Below, in pieces: positions 1-7,039 of a DNA stretch of 13,335 bases. The position numbers were made by a program, and so were the translations under genes. Under the pieces are notes generated by a model, which was not told where the DNA came from, did no database searches, and saw nothing but the letters and a program-made list of their open reading frames with translations. The stretch lies in contig CAJUGF010000008.1 in assembly GCA_910585915.1 (NCBI GenBank), positions 32,281 to 45,615 of the forward strand. Direction: 5' to 3'. The DNA is from an uncultured Bacilli bacterium. Lineage in GTDB: Bacteria; Bacillota_I; Bacilli_A; RF39; UBA660. How positions within the stretch are numbered: position 1 is the first letter of the stretch; the number at the start of each line of letters is the position of its first letter.

Positions 1-1269
1 TTAGAAGAAAAAGATGAAATTACTTATAATAAAATGGACATAGATTTTGAAAAATTAATAAGAGAGGAAAGTGACACTTCTATTAAATCTGTATATGAGT
101 ATTTTCAAAATGAACTACCAACCAATCAAAACGAATATACAGGAATTTACAAAGGAAAAAATCTAATATTCATTTTAGCGGAGTCCTTTAATCAAATAGC
201 TGTTTCAGAAGAATTAACACCAACATTATACCAATTAATACATACAGGATTTCATTTTAATAATTTTTATTCCCCAGTATTCTTGAGTACAACTGGAGGA
301 GAATTTCAAGCCATGACAGGATTAGTACCAAATATAGATACTCTAAATGAATGGTATAAAGGAAAGGTATACTTACCATTTTCTTTAGGTAACATCTTAG
401 GAAAAGAAGGATATAATACTCAATCCTTCCATAATTATGAAGCAACTTTCTATGATCGAACCAAAACAATGCCAACTCTTGGATTTTCAGATTACTTTGC
501 TTGCCTTACAGGTTTAGAAAAAGAAATGGAGTGTAATTGGACAGATTCTAATGCTCCAGATGACGAAGAGATGATGAAAGTAACTTTTGATCGCTATGCG
601 AAGAAAGAACCATTTGTAACTTACTATATTACAATGAGTGGACATTTTCCATATGGTTTAACTGAAAAAACTAGAAATTATAAAATGGTAGAAGATTTAC
701 CTTATGATAAAAAGGTAAAAGGATACCTTTCTACCCAAATTGATCTTGATCAAGCCTTAGAATTATTGCTAAAAAAACTAAAAGCACAAGGAATACTAGA
801 TGATACAGTAATTTGTTTAGTAGGAGATCATTATCCTTATTCCCTAGATTTAGATGAAATAAATAGTGTTTCAACTTATCAAAGAGATGAAAAATTTGAA
901 ATTCATCATAGCGATTTAATTATCTGGAACAATGAAACAGAAAGCGTAGAAATTAATAAAGTAGCAAGTCAAATTGATATTCTTCCAACTTTATTAAATT
1001 TATTTGGTATAGAATACGATTCAAGATTATTAATAGGTCATGATATATTTAGTGACAATGAAGGTTTAGCAATTTTTTCTGATATGAGTTGGATCAGTGA
1101 ATATGGTAAGTATTCAGCAACAACAAAAAACTTTGAAGCAACAAAAGAGATCAGTGAAGATTATGTTTCACAGATGAACCTTTGGGTTAACAATAGCACC
1201 ATAGTAAGTAAAAAAATAATAACAGAAAATCTATATCAAAAAATAGAAGAAAGTTTAGGTGACAAATAA
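1..1269 (+). CDS. Lipoteichoic acid synthase-like sulfatase-fold enzyme, 5' partial
   Basis: The reading frame is open from base 1, so the gene starts upstream of the window; the ATG at 34 is internal, and numbering below starts there. The visible part is the extracellular alkaline-phosphatase/sulfatase-fold domain of the LtaS family, which transfers glycerol phosphate from phosphatidylglycerol. Motifs seen: FILAESFN with the metal-binding Glu50; STTGGEF, where Thr86 aligns with the catalytic Thr of LtaS; MSGHFPY with His203; GDHYPY with Asp265/His266. The N-terminal membrane helices expected in this family lie off the window. It ends with TAA directly before the asnB ATG, so the two are probably co-transcribed. 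Family assignment is firm. Whether the product is lipoteichoic acid or another phosphoglycerol polymer cannot be seen here. Confidence 0.88.
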   Translation, partial: LEEKDEITYNKMDIDFEKLIREESDTSIKSVYEYFQNELPTNQNEYTGIYKGKNLIFILAESFNQIAVSEELTPTLYQLIHTGFHFNNFYSPVFLSTTGGEFQAMTGLVPNIDTLNEWYKGKVYLPFSLGNILGKEGYNTQSFHNYEATFYDRTKTMPTLGFSDYFACLTGLEKEMECNWTDSNAPDDEEMMKVTFDRYAKKEPFVTYYITMSGHFPYGLTEKTRNYKMVEDLPYDKKVKGYLSTQIDLDQALELLLKKLKAQGILDDTVICLVGDHYPYSLDLDEINSVSTYQRDEKFEIHHSDLIIWNNETESVEINKVASQIDILPTLLNLFGIEYDSRLLIGHDIFSDNEGLAIFSDMSWISEYGKYSATTKNFEATKEISEDYVSQMNLWVNNSTIVSKKIITENLYQKIEESLGDK

Positions 1270-3096
1270 ATGTGTGGCATTGCAGGGTTTATAAGTAACG
1301 ATAAAAAAAAGAAAGAAATAATCAAAAAAATGGCTGACAGAATAAGTCATAGAGGGCCAGATGGAGAAGGTTATTATATTGATGATTATATTGCATTAGG
1401 CCATCGAAGACTTTCCATAATTGATGTTGGAAGAGGAAATCAACCAATGTACAATGAAGACAAGAGCCTAGTAATTGTTTTTAATGGAGAAATATATAAT
1501 TACCAAGAACTAAAGGAAGAACTGCCAAATCATAAATTTAAAACTAAAGCTGATACTGAAGTATTACTACATGGATATGAAGAATGGGGAATGGATCTAT
1601 TAAAAAAAATAAGAGGAATGTTTTCTTTTGCCTTATGGGATATTAAAAATCAATTATTATTTTGTGCCAGAGACCATTTTGGAATTAAACCATTCTATTA
1701 TTATCAAAAAGACAATACATTTCTTTTTGGATCTGAAATAAAATCATTTTTTGAACATCCGAAATTTGAAAAAAAATTAAATGAAAAACTAATACCAGCT
1801 TACTTATCGTTCAGCTTTACCCCAACAACAGAAACATTTTTTGAAGGGGTAAATCGTTTAGATGCTGGTCACTATCTTTTATACAAAGATGGGCAAATAA
1901 CTATAAAAAAATACTTTGAACTATCATGGAAAGAAAACGAGAATACATATGAAGAAAATGTTAAAAAAATAGCAGAAATCATGGAAGACTCTGTAAAACA
2001 CCACCAAATTAGTGATGTAGAAGTGGGATCTTTTTTATCCAGTGGCATTGATTCATCATATATCGTTTCTCTAGCTAAACCAAATAAAACTTATACAGTA
2101 GGATATGATATACCAAAATACAATGAAATAGAGTATGCTAAAGATTTAACCAAACGTTTAAAAATAAAAAATAAAAGTAAAAAAATAACCAAGGAAGAAT
2201 ACTTAAAAATTATTCCAGATATTATGTACTATATGGATGAACCATCAAGTGATCCTGCAGCCATTGCTTTATATTTTGTTTCACAATTAGCAAGTAAAGA
2301 TGTAAAAGTAGTATTATCAGGAGAAGGAGCAGATGAATTATTTGGCGGTTATAACTTTTATCGTTTTTATGTAGATCTTGGATGGTATAATAAAATACCA
2401 TATTGTATACGTCATTTAATAGCATCAATATGTAAATTGTTACCCGAAGTACGCGGGGTTAATTTCTTTATTCGTCGAGGAGAAAAAGTAGAAAATAATT
2501 ACATTGGTGTTAACCGAGTTTTTGGTGAAAAAGAGCGAAAAAAAGTTTTGAATATTCCAATTACATTAACAAACCAAGAAATCACAAAACCTGTTTATGA
2601 TGAATTAAAAGGACAAAGCGATATCGTAAAAATGCAAGCCATTGATATTAATTTTTGGTTAATGAAGGATATATTACAAAAAGCAGATCGTATGACTATG
2701 GCAAATTCATTAGAAGGAAGAGTACCCTTCATTGATAAAATGGTATATCAAGTTGCAAGTGAACTGCCATTCAAACATAAAATATCAAAGCAAAATACTA
2801 AAATAGCTCTTAGGGATGCTGCAAAAGAAGTTATTCCAAATGAATCCTATCGCAAAAAGAAATTAGGTTTTCCAGTACCAATAAGAGAGTGGATGAAAGA
2901 AGAAGATTTCTATGAAGAAATCAAGAAGACTTTTGAATCAGAATATGCAAAAAAATATTTTAATCAAGAATATATTCTAAATTTATTAGAAATGCATAAA
3001 AATAATAAGAAAGACAATTATCGAAAAGTATGGAATATCTATTGTTTTTTAAAGTGGTATGAAGTTTTCTTTGAACCACAAAAGGAGGAGGAATGA
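1270..3096 (+). CDS. asnB: Glutamine-hydrolysing asparagine synthetase AsnB
   Basis: Predicted to convert aspartate to asparagine with ATP and glutamine. The start is fixed by MCGIAGF: Cys2 becomes the N-terminal nucleophile of the class II glutaminase domain (about 1-190), which also shows RGPDGEGYY (28-36) and NGEIYNYQE (72-80). The synthetase domain carries the pyrophosphate loop SSGIDSS (257-263) and GEGADELFGGY (351-361). At 608 aa it is full length for the Bacillus-type family. AGGTGA at 1257-1262, inside the end of the upstream gene, is the ribosome site. The start follows the previous stop with no gap, and the stop overlaps the PAP2 start. Some Firmicute AsnB homologues amidate meso-diaminopimelate in peptidoglycan rather than free aspartate. 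The envelope-gene context makes that a real alternative here, but it is inference. Confidence 0.93.
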   Translation: MCGIAGFISNDKKKKEIIKKMADRISHRGPDGEGYYIDDYIALGHRRLSIIDVGRGNQPMYNEDKSLVIVFNGEIYNYQELKEELPNHKFKTKADTEVLLHGYEEWGMDLLKKIRGMFSFALWDIKNQLLFCARDHFGIKPFYYYQKDNTFLFGSEIKSFFEHPKFEKKLNEKLIPAYLSFSFTPTTETFFEGVNRLDAGHYLLYKDGQITIKKYFELSWKENENTYEENVKKIAEIMEDSVKHHQISDVEVGSFLSSGIDSSYIVSLAKPNKTYTVGYDIPKYNEIEYAKDLTKRLKIKNKSKKITKEEYLKIIPDIMYYMDEPSSDPAAIALYFVSQLASKDVKVVLSGEGADELFGGYNFYRFYVDLGWYNKIPYCIRHLIASICKLLPEVRGVNFFIRRGEKVENNYIGVNRVFGEKERKKVLNIPITLTNQEITKPVYDELKGQSDIVKMQAIDINFWLMKDILQKADRMTMANSLEGRVPFIDKMVYQVASELPFKHKISKQNTKIALRDAAKEVIPNESYRKKKLGFPVPIREWMKEEDFYEEIKKTFESEYAKKYFNQEYILNLLEMHKNNKKDNYRKVWNIYCFLKWYEVFFEPQKEEE

Positions 3097-3707
3097 AGAA
3101 AATCATTCAAATAACTATAGCAGTAGTCTTTATGATCATATTTCTATCTTTACTATATTTAGTACTAACCAAAAAAATCGAAAATATGGATTACAATATA
3201 TATCAGAGAATATCTAAAATAATAAATCCTACAAATACAGCATGGATGAAAACTATTACCTTTTTTGGCAGTTTATTTGGAATTATATGTGGTATAGCAA
3301 TTTCTTGTTTCTTTTTAAAAAAGAACTTTGATCGTGGATTTTTATGCTTAACAATGCTTGGAGAAGTTATAATAAACAATGTGATAAAAATACTGATAAA
3401 ACGACCAAGGCCTTCTATTAATCCTTTAGTCACTGAAACAAGCTATAGTTTTCCAAGTGGACACACAATGGCAGTCACCGCTTTCTATGCACTGGTCTTA
3501 TTTTTTCTTTGGAAATCTCCACTTTCGTTGATGTGGAAAATAATTATCACATTAATAAGCAGTATAATTATCTTAACAGTAGCCTTTTCAAGAGTATACC
3601 TAGGAGTTCATTACACTAGTGATATTCTAGCTGGAGTATCATGTAGTTTGGCATATGTCTTATTAATTACTTTATGTTATACGAATTTAAAGGAATTATT
3701 TATCTAA
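3093..3707 (+). CDS. PAP2-family membrane phosphatase
   Basis: A 204-aa integral membrane protein with about five to six hydrophobic segments and the complete PAP2 signature: K99-x6-R106-P107, PSGH (121-124), and SR (166-167) with His173 and Asp177 in SRVYLGVHYTSD. This family dephosphorylates lipid phosphates such as phosphatidate, phosphatidylglycerol phosphate or undecaprenyl pyrophosphate at the membrane surface; the substrate cannot be told from sequence. The ATG overlaps the asnB stop as ATGA, with a strong GGAGGAGGA site just upstream, so it is the last gene of the operon. Its stop codon sits in the stem of a rho-independent terminator. A role in recycling lipid products of the upstream LtaS-like enzyme is plausible inference. 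Confidence 0.9.
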   Translation: MKKIIQITIAVVFMIIFLSLLYLVLTKKIENMDYNIYQRISKIINPTNTAWMKTITFFGSLFGIICGIAISCFFLKKNFDRGFLCLTMLGEVIINNVIKILIKRPRPSINPLVTETSYSFPSGHTMAVTAFYALVLFFLWKSPLSLMWKIIITLISSIIILTVAFSRVYLGVHYTSDILAGVSCSLAYVLLITLCYTNLKELFI

Positions 3708-3727
3708 GCGTTACTTGCGCTTTTTTT
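3706..3727 (+). terminator. Rho-independent terminator of the LtaS-like/asnB/PAP2 operon
   Basis: Stem AAGCG (3706-3710) pairs with CGCTT (3718-3722) around a 7-base loop and runs into a T tract to 3727. It starts inside the PAP2 stop codon and overlaps the last codons of the convergent CmpB-like gene. The T tract there encodes that protein's Lys-rich C-terminus. No T run follows on the other strand, so it acts in one direction only. Confidence 0.7.
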
Positions 3728-4400
3728 CTTTTTTTAGACGTTTTTCTAATCCCTTAGAGTACAATACCTGAAGTCTTGGAAAGGCATCAACCAGACGTCT
3801 TTGTAATCGTTCATTGCGTTTCATAATCTCTTTGCGTACTAAAAGAGTAATTCTTTCTGTAGAATCAGATCGAATATTAGAAGAAATACTCTGAAGGCTT
3901 GACATGATCTTTATAGAAAAACAACAATCAAAAAGCATAATAAAAAATAAAATAAAAGTAAAAAAATAAAGCCAAACATTAGAAAATTCATTAATAATAG
4001 ATAATAAGAAAGGATTAGAAACATACATCAGAAAAAGTCCAAGTAAACCAAATGGTACCATGGTTTCTAAGCAAATTCTTCCATTAATATGAAATCGTTT
4101 CGTTGAATAATCCCACCATCTTGTTTTAAAAATCTTCTCCAGAGCGTAACTTGTAAAATATTCTAAAATAGAACAAAGTAATATAGTCATAATGAATAAT
4201 GTAAATGAATCATTTAAATACTTCTTTAATAAAATTGACATCAGAATAGCACCAGTACCATAGATAGGACAATAAGGCCCAACTAAGAATCCTCGATTAA
4301 TAAACTTATGATCACTAATCAACTTACAACTAACTTCAAGCAACCAACCACAAAAAGAATAAAAGAAAAATAATAAAAAATATACACAAGCTATTTTCAT
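3711..4400 (-). CDS. CmpB-like membrane protein (putative ABC-transporter type IV family)
   Basis: A 229-aa protein starting MKIACVYFLL, with about five hydrophobic helices and a basic cytoplasmic tail of roughly 60 residues ending KKEKKRK. It resembles the ABC_trans_CmpB family: FCGWLLEV (16-23), NRGFLVGPYCPIYGTG (35-50), the ALEKIFKTRWWDYS stretch (86-99) and INGRICLETMVPFG (105-118). The family is widespread in Firmicutes and has no established function despite its transporter-like name. The start at 4400 is chosen because GAGGTG (4410-4405) sits just upstream. A longer open frame exists but would run through the divergent ytxH-like gene. It is transcribed divergently from the YtxH-like gene from its own consensus promoter and converges on PAP2 with 3 bases between the stops. 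Confidence 0.82.
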   Translation of the reverse strand: MKIACVYFLLFFFYSFCGWLLEVSCKLISDHKFINRGFLVGPYCPIYGTGAILMSILLKKYLNDSFTLFIMTILLCSILEYFTSYALEKIFKTRWWDYSTKRFHINGRICLETMVPFGLLGLFLMYVSNPFLLSIINEFSNVWLYFFTFILFFIMLFDCCFSIKIMSSLQSISSNIRSDSTERITLLVRKEIMKRNERLQRRLVDAFPRLQVLYSKGLEKRLKKEKKRK

Positions 4401-4418
4401 ATAGCACCTCATAAAATG

Positions 4419-4447
4419 ATTATAAAGTTTCATATGTTTGCAGTCAA
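4419..4447 (-). promoter_or_regulatory. Sigma-A-type promoter for the CmpB-like gene
   Basis: On the minus strand there is a -35 TTGACT (4447-4442), a 17-base spacer and a -10 TATAAT (4424-4419). This is close to consensus and lies about 20 bases before the ATG at 4400, with GAGGTG in between. Confidence 0.72.
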
Positions 4448-4480
4448 TGTACAGTCTTTTGTCAAAAATTGTCATTCGAA

Positions 4481-4509
4481 TTGACATGTCAAATAAAGAG
4501 CAATATAAT
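4481..4509 (+). promoter_or_regulatory. Consensus sigma-A promoter for the YtxH-like gene with palindrome over the -35
   Basis: Perfect TTGACA (4481-4486), 17-base spacer and perfect TATAAT (4504-4509). The -35 is the left half of a 12-base perfect palindrome, TTGACATGTCAA (4481-4492). Further TGTCA boxes lie upstream. The promoter is strong by sequence, and the palindrome is a possible operator. Confidence 0.8.
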
Positions 4510-4530
4510 AAACTCAAGGAGAGTGAAACA

Positions 4531-4929
4531 ATGAAAAAGAAAACGATTGCAACTCTAGGAGTTGGAGCAGCAGTTGGTGCGAGTTTAGGAATTCTGTTTG
4601 CCCCCAAAAGTGGAAAAGAGACAAGAATAGAATTAAAGCAAAAATTAGACGAATTAAAAGCTAAATTAAGCAAAATTGAAATGAAGGATATAAAAGAATA
4701 CGTTGAAAAAAAAGTTGAAAAAATTGAAAAAGAATTAAAAGATTTAGATAAAGAAAAAGTTATCAAAATTGCTAAAAATAAAGCTGAAAAAATTGAAAAA
4801 GAGTGTAAAGAATTGGCAAAATATGTCAAGGACAAAAGCGAACCAATTTTAGAAGAAGCGGTAGAGCAAGTAAGACAAAAGGCTATTCAGGTAACAAAAC
4901 AAGCAATTGAAAAATTAGAAGCAAAGTAA
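4531..4929 (+). CDS. YtxH-like small membrane/coiled-coil protein
   Basis: A 132-aa protein with the YtxH layout: a short basic start, then one small-residue-rich membrane helix (about 5-25; LGVGAAVGASLGILFAP), then the hallmark APKSGKETR turn (24-32), then a long Lys/Glu-rich helical region likely to form a coiled coil to the end. YtxH-family proteins are general-stress-associated in Bacillus and their molecular role is unclear. The ATG at 4531 is chosen over an upstream in-frame start because AAGGAGAG (4516-4523) precedes it and the consensus -10 (4504-4509) would lie inside the longer version. It is a single-gene transcript with its own promoter and terminator. It lies just before Ku, from which the terminator separates it. 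Confidence 0.83.
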   Translation: MKKKTIATLGVGAAVGASLGILFAPKSGKETRIELKQKLDELKAKLSKIEMKDIKEYVEKKVEKIEKELKDLDKEKVIKIAKNKAEKIEKECKELAKYVKDKSEPILEEAVEQVRQKAIQVTKQAIEKLEAK

Positions 4930-4952
4930 TAGATCATTCTATTACTTTTTTT
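4924..4952 (+). terminator. Rho-independent terminator of the YtxH-like gene
   Basis: Perfect 10-bp stem AAGTAATAGA (4924-4933) with TCTATTACTT (4938-4947), loop TCAT, followed by a T run to 4952. The stop codon TAA (4927-4929) lies within the left arm. Confidence 0.88.
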
Positions 4953-4996
4953 CATAAAATAACAAAAATGTAGAACAATATTAATAGGTGATAAAG

Positions 4997-5746
4997 ATGC
5001 CAAACATTCATAGTAACATTTCTTTTGGGTTAGTAAACATTCCAATTGTTATGAATCCTATTATTCGAAACAATGATACAGCATTTAATCAATTACACCA
5101 AAAATGTTTAAATCGTATTCAATATATAAAATATTGTTCACATTGTAAAACTGTATTAAAAGAATCTGAAATTATTAAAGGCTACGAATATGCGAAAGAT
5201 GAATATCTTACCTTCAATAAAGAAGAACTTGATCGTCTTCGACCAGAGAATGAGAAAGAAATTGAGATTATTTCCTTCATTCCCATAAAAGATATTGATC
5301 CTAGTTACTTTGAAAAAAGCTATATGCTAGAAAAAGAAAATAAATCAAAAGCATATCATCTATTTTGTGAAGCTTTAAAAAAGACTGGAAGAGTAGCGCT
5401 TGCCAAAACAGTAATTGGTAGTAAATTTTACTACTGTATTCTTCGCTTTACACCATCAGGAATTATAATGACAACCCTTTATTTTGAAGAGGAAGTAAAT
5501 ATTAAAGAACAAGAATTAAATAGTAGAATAAGTGAAAAAGAACTTGCTTTAGCAGTACAACTAATAGACTCATTAAAAGGATCCTTTGAACCAGAAAAAT
5601 ATAGAGACGAATATCAAGACAATATCAAAAATGCTATTGAAGATAAATTAAATGGCAAAAAAATTAAAGGACAAAAAAAGAAGCCAAAAAAGCAAGTGAG
5701 TGATTTAATGGAAGCATTAGAAAAGAGTTTAAAAAAGAAAAAATGA
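4997..5746 (+). CDS. ku: Ku protein, non-homologous end joining
   Basis: The homodimeric DNA-end-binding protein of bacterial NHEJ; it loads onto double-strand breaks and recruits the ligase. At 249 aa it is the short bacterial type. The N-terminus SNISFGLVNIPI (6-17) is the family hallmark. CSHC (47-50) followed by ESEIIKGYEY (56-65) matches the conserved region after a CxxC in many bacterial Ku proteins. The C-terminus from about 218 is Lys-rich, as in the DNA-binding tails of bacterial Ku. The ATG at 4997 is preferred to an upstream in-frame GTG at 4988 because AGGTG (4986-4990) is its ribosome site. Its stop overlaps the ligase ATG as ATGA, so the pair is translationally coupled. No clear promoter is visible in the 44 bases after the ytxH-like terminator. 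Confidence 0.92.
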   Translation: MPNIHSNISFGLVNIPIVMNPIIRNNDTAFNQLHQKCLNRIQYIKYCSHCKTVLKESEIIKGYEYAKDEYLTFNKEELDRLRPENEKEIEIISFIPIKDIDPSYFEKSYMLEKENKSKAYHLFCEALKKTGRVALAKTVIGSKFYYCILRFTPSGIIMTTLYFEEEVNIKEQELNSRISEKELALAVQLIDSLKGSFEPEKYRDEYQDNIKNAIEDKLNGKKIKGQKKKPKKQVSDLMEALEKSLKKKK

Positions 5747-6621
5747 ACCTTTGGACTGACTTATGGACACCAATGCTTTTAAAAGAACGAGAAAAGCCAT
5801 TTAATCATAAAGATTATGTTTTTGAATTAAAATTTGATGGGATCAGAGCAATAATATTTGCAAATCAAGAAAAGATAGTAATAAAAAATAGAAAAGGGGA
5901 AGATGTGACTGAGCTTTATCCAGAATTAAATGAAATTAAAAAAATTGTAAAAACAAATACCATTTTTGATGGAGAAATTATAGCTTTAGAAAATGGTATG
6001 CCATCATTCTCTAAAATTCAAAATCGTATACATATAAAAGATAAAAACAAGATTAAATGCCAAAGTAATATAAACCCAGTTATATACATGTGTTTTGATA
6101 TTTTATATGAAGGTGAAAATTTGATAGAGCTTCCGTTAATAAAACGAAAAAAAAGACTAAGTAAAATAAGAGATAATGAAGTATTTAGTAAAGTAAAATA
6201 TACTGATGAATTAGGAATTCAATTATTTAAAAGCATTCAAAAAATGAACCTCGAAGGAATTATTGCTAAGAAAAAAGATAGTATATATCAAATAAATACA
6301 CGTAATAATAACTGGATTAAAATTAAAAATTTAAAAAGAGAGTCATTTTACATCATTGGATTTGTCGAAAATAGTAAAAATATTTCTTTACTATTAGGCG
6401 AGAAAAAGAAACAGACTTACTATTATGTTGGAAAAGTTTCTACACCTAAAAATAATGAAATATTCCTAAAAATAAAAAAAATGGAAAGAATAAATAAATC
6501 GTTAATAAAAGATTATAATGAAAAAGCCATATTTGTAAAGCCAAAAGAAAAATGTCAGGTAAAATACTTAGAAAGAACTAAGGAAAATAGATTGCGTCAA
6601 CCCATATTGGACACATATTGA
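5743..6621 (+). CDS. Stand-alone LigD-type ATP-dependent DNA ligase
   Basis: Seals nicks during end joining, using ATP. In order: nucleotidyltransferase motif I with adenylated Lys30 in ELKFDG (28-33); NRKG (49-52); motif III FDGEI (75-79); FDIL (118-121); motif IV EGIIAKKKD (171-179); motif V WIKIK (191-195); then an OB-fold domain from about 200 to the end. At 292 aa it equals only the ligase domain of LigD. The primase-polymerase and 3'-phosphoesterase domains of many LigD proteins are absent, and no gene for them is seen here. It has a weak ribosome site of its own, and the ATGA overlap with ku suggests coupling. The AT-rich codon use matches its neighbours. Confidence 0.9.
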   Translation: MNLWTDLWTPMLLKEREKPFNHKDYVFELKFDGIRAIIFANQEKIVIKNRKGEDVTELYPELNEIKKIVKTNTIFDGEIIALENGMPSFSKIQNRIHIKDKNKIKCQSNINPVIYMCFDILYEGENLIELPLIKRKKRLSKIRDNEVFSKVKYTDELGIQLFKSIQKMNLEGIIAKKKDSIYQINTRNNNWIKIKNLKRESFYIIGFVENSKNISLLLGEKKKQTYYYVGKVSTPKNNEIFLKIKKMERINKSLIKDYNEKAIFVKPKEKCQVKYLERTKENRLRQPILDTY

Positions 6622-6749
6622 AAAAAGCTATATGGTTTCCTAAATTTAGGAGATAATGATTTGAAAAGAACAAATGTTTTCTAAAAATTACACTTAAGTT
6701 AGATTCAAATAAAATAAAAAATTCATAGTAATCATACTATAAATTTCTT
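6622..6749. other. AT-rich gap after the ligase, no gene seen
   Basis: No plausible coding frame. The only structure is a perfect palindrome CCTAAATTTAGG (6639-6650), which extends by one pair to TCCTAAATTTAGGA. It is not followed by a T run, so it is not a classical terminator, and none is evident for the Ku-ligase operon. Confidence 0.5.
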
Positions 6750-6953
6750 CTATAATAAAACTCGAATTTCTTTAAAAATAGAAAGTGTGATAGTAAGTTC
6801 TAAAAGCAATTCTTTGATGTTGTCTTCTTTGCCAACGAGGAAAATAAACGAGGTGCGATACTATTTTTGTAATGAAATGGTATGTCCTAGTGAATTTGCC
6901 CCAATGGCAACCTAACTCTTTTAATTTGTAGTCTTGTCATTAATTTTTATCAT
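6750..6953 (-). pseudogene. Decayed gene remnant of unknown identity
   Basis: An ATG at 6953-6951 has a good ribosome site (AAGGAG, 6968-6963) and an extended -10 promoter upstream, but the frame reads only ten codons (MIKINDKTTN) before TAA (6923-6921). The same frame continues past TAG (6914-6912) and TAG (6863-6861) and still looks protein-like, for example a stretch reading FLVGKEDNIKELLLEL, before ending at 6750. Base composition between about 6800 and 6920 is less AT-rich than the flanks. The late stretch vaguely recalls the C-terminal half of PTS EIIA domains, but this is a weak impression, not an assignment. It could instead be a non-coding or foreign fragment. Confidence 0.3.
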
Positions 6954-6962
6954 AATCAATTA

Positions 6963-6997
6963 CTCCTTATTTATCATTAACTGTTGATTTTATTATA
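6963..6997 (-). promoter_or_regulatory. Orphan extended -10 promoter and ribosome site before the decayed remnant
   Basis: On the minus strand TGATATAAT contains a TGnTATAAT extended -10 (TATAAT at 6997-6992). AAGGAG (6968-6963) follows, 9 bases before the ATG at 6953. No good -35 is visible. The signals look intact while the reading frame behind them is broken. Confidence 0.45.
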
Positions 6998-7039
6998 TCA
7001 TATTTTTTTATTTGCTCATCATTTATAAGATTAAAATAA

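Noticed and set aside
4401..4835. N-terminal extension of the CmpB-like gene
   Set aside because: It would run antisense through the YtxH-like gene and across both divergent promoters; the ATG at 4400 has its own GAGGTG.
4988..4996. GTG start giving Ku three more residues
   Set aside because: The GTG overlaps the ribosome site AGGTG that is correctly spaced for the ATG at 4997.
6639..6650. CCTAAATTTAGG palindrome as terminator of the Ku-ligase operon
   Set aside because: No loop room and no T run after it; kept only as a palindrome in the gap.
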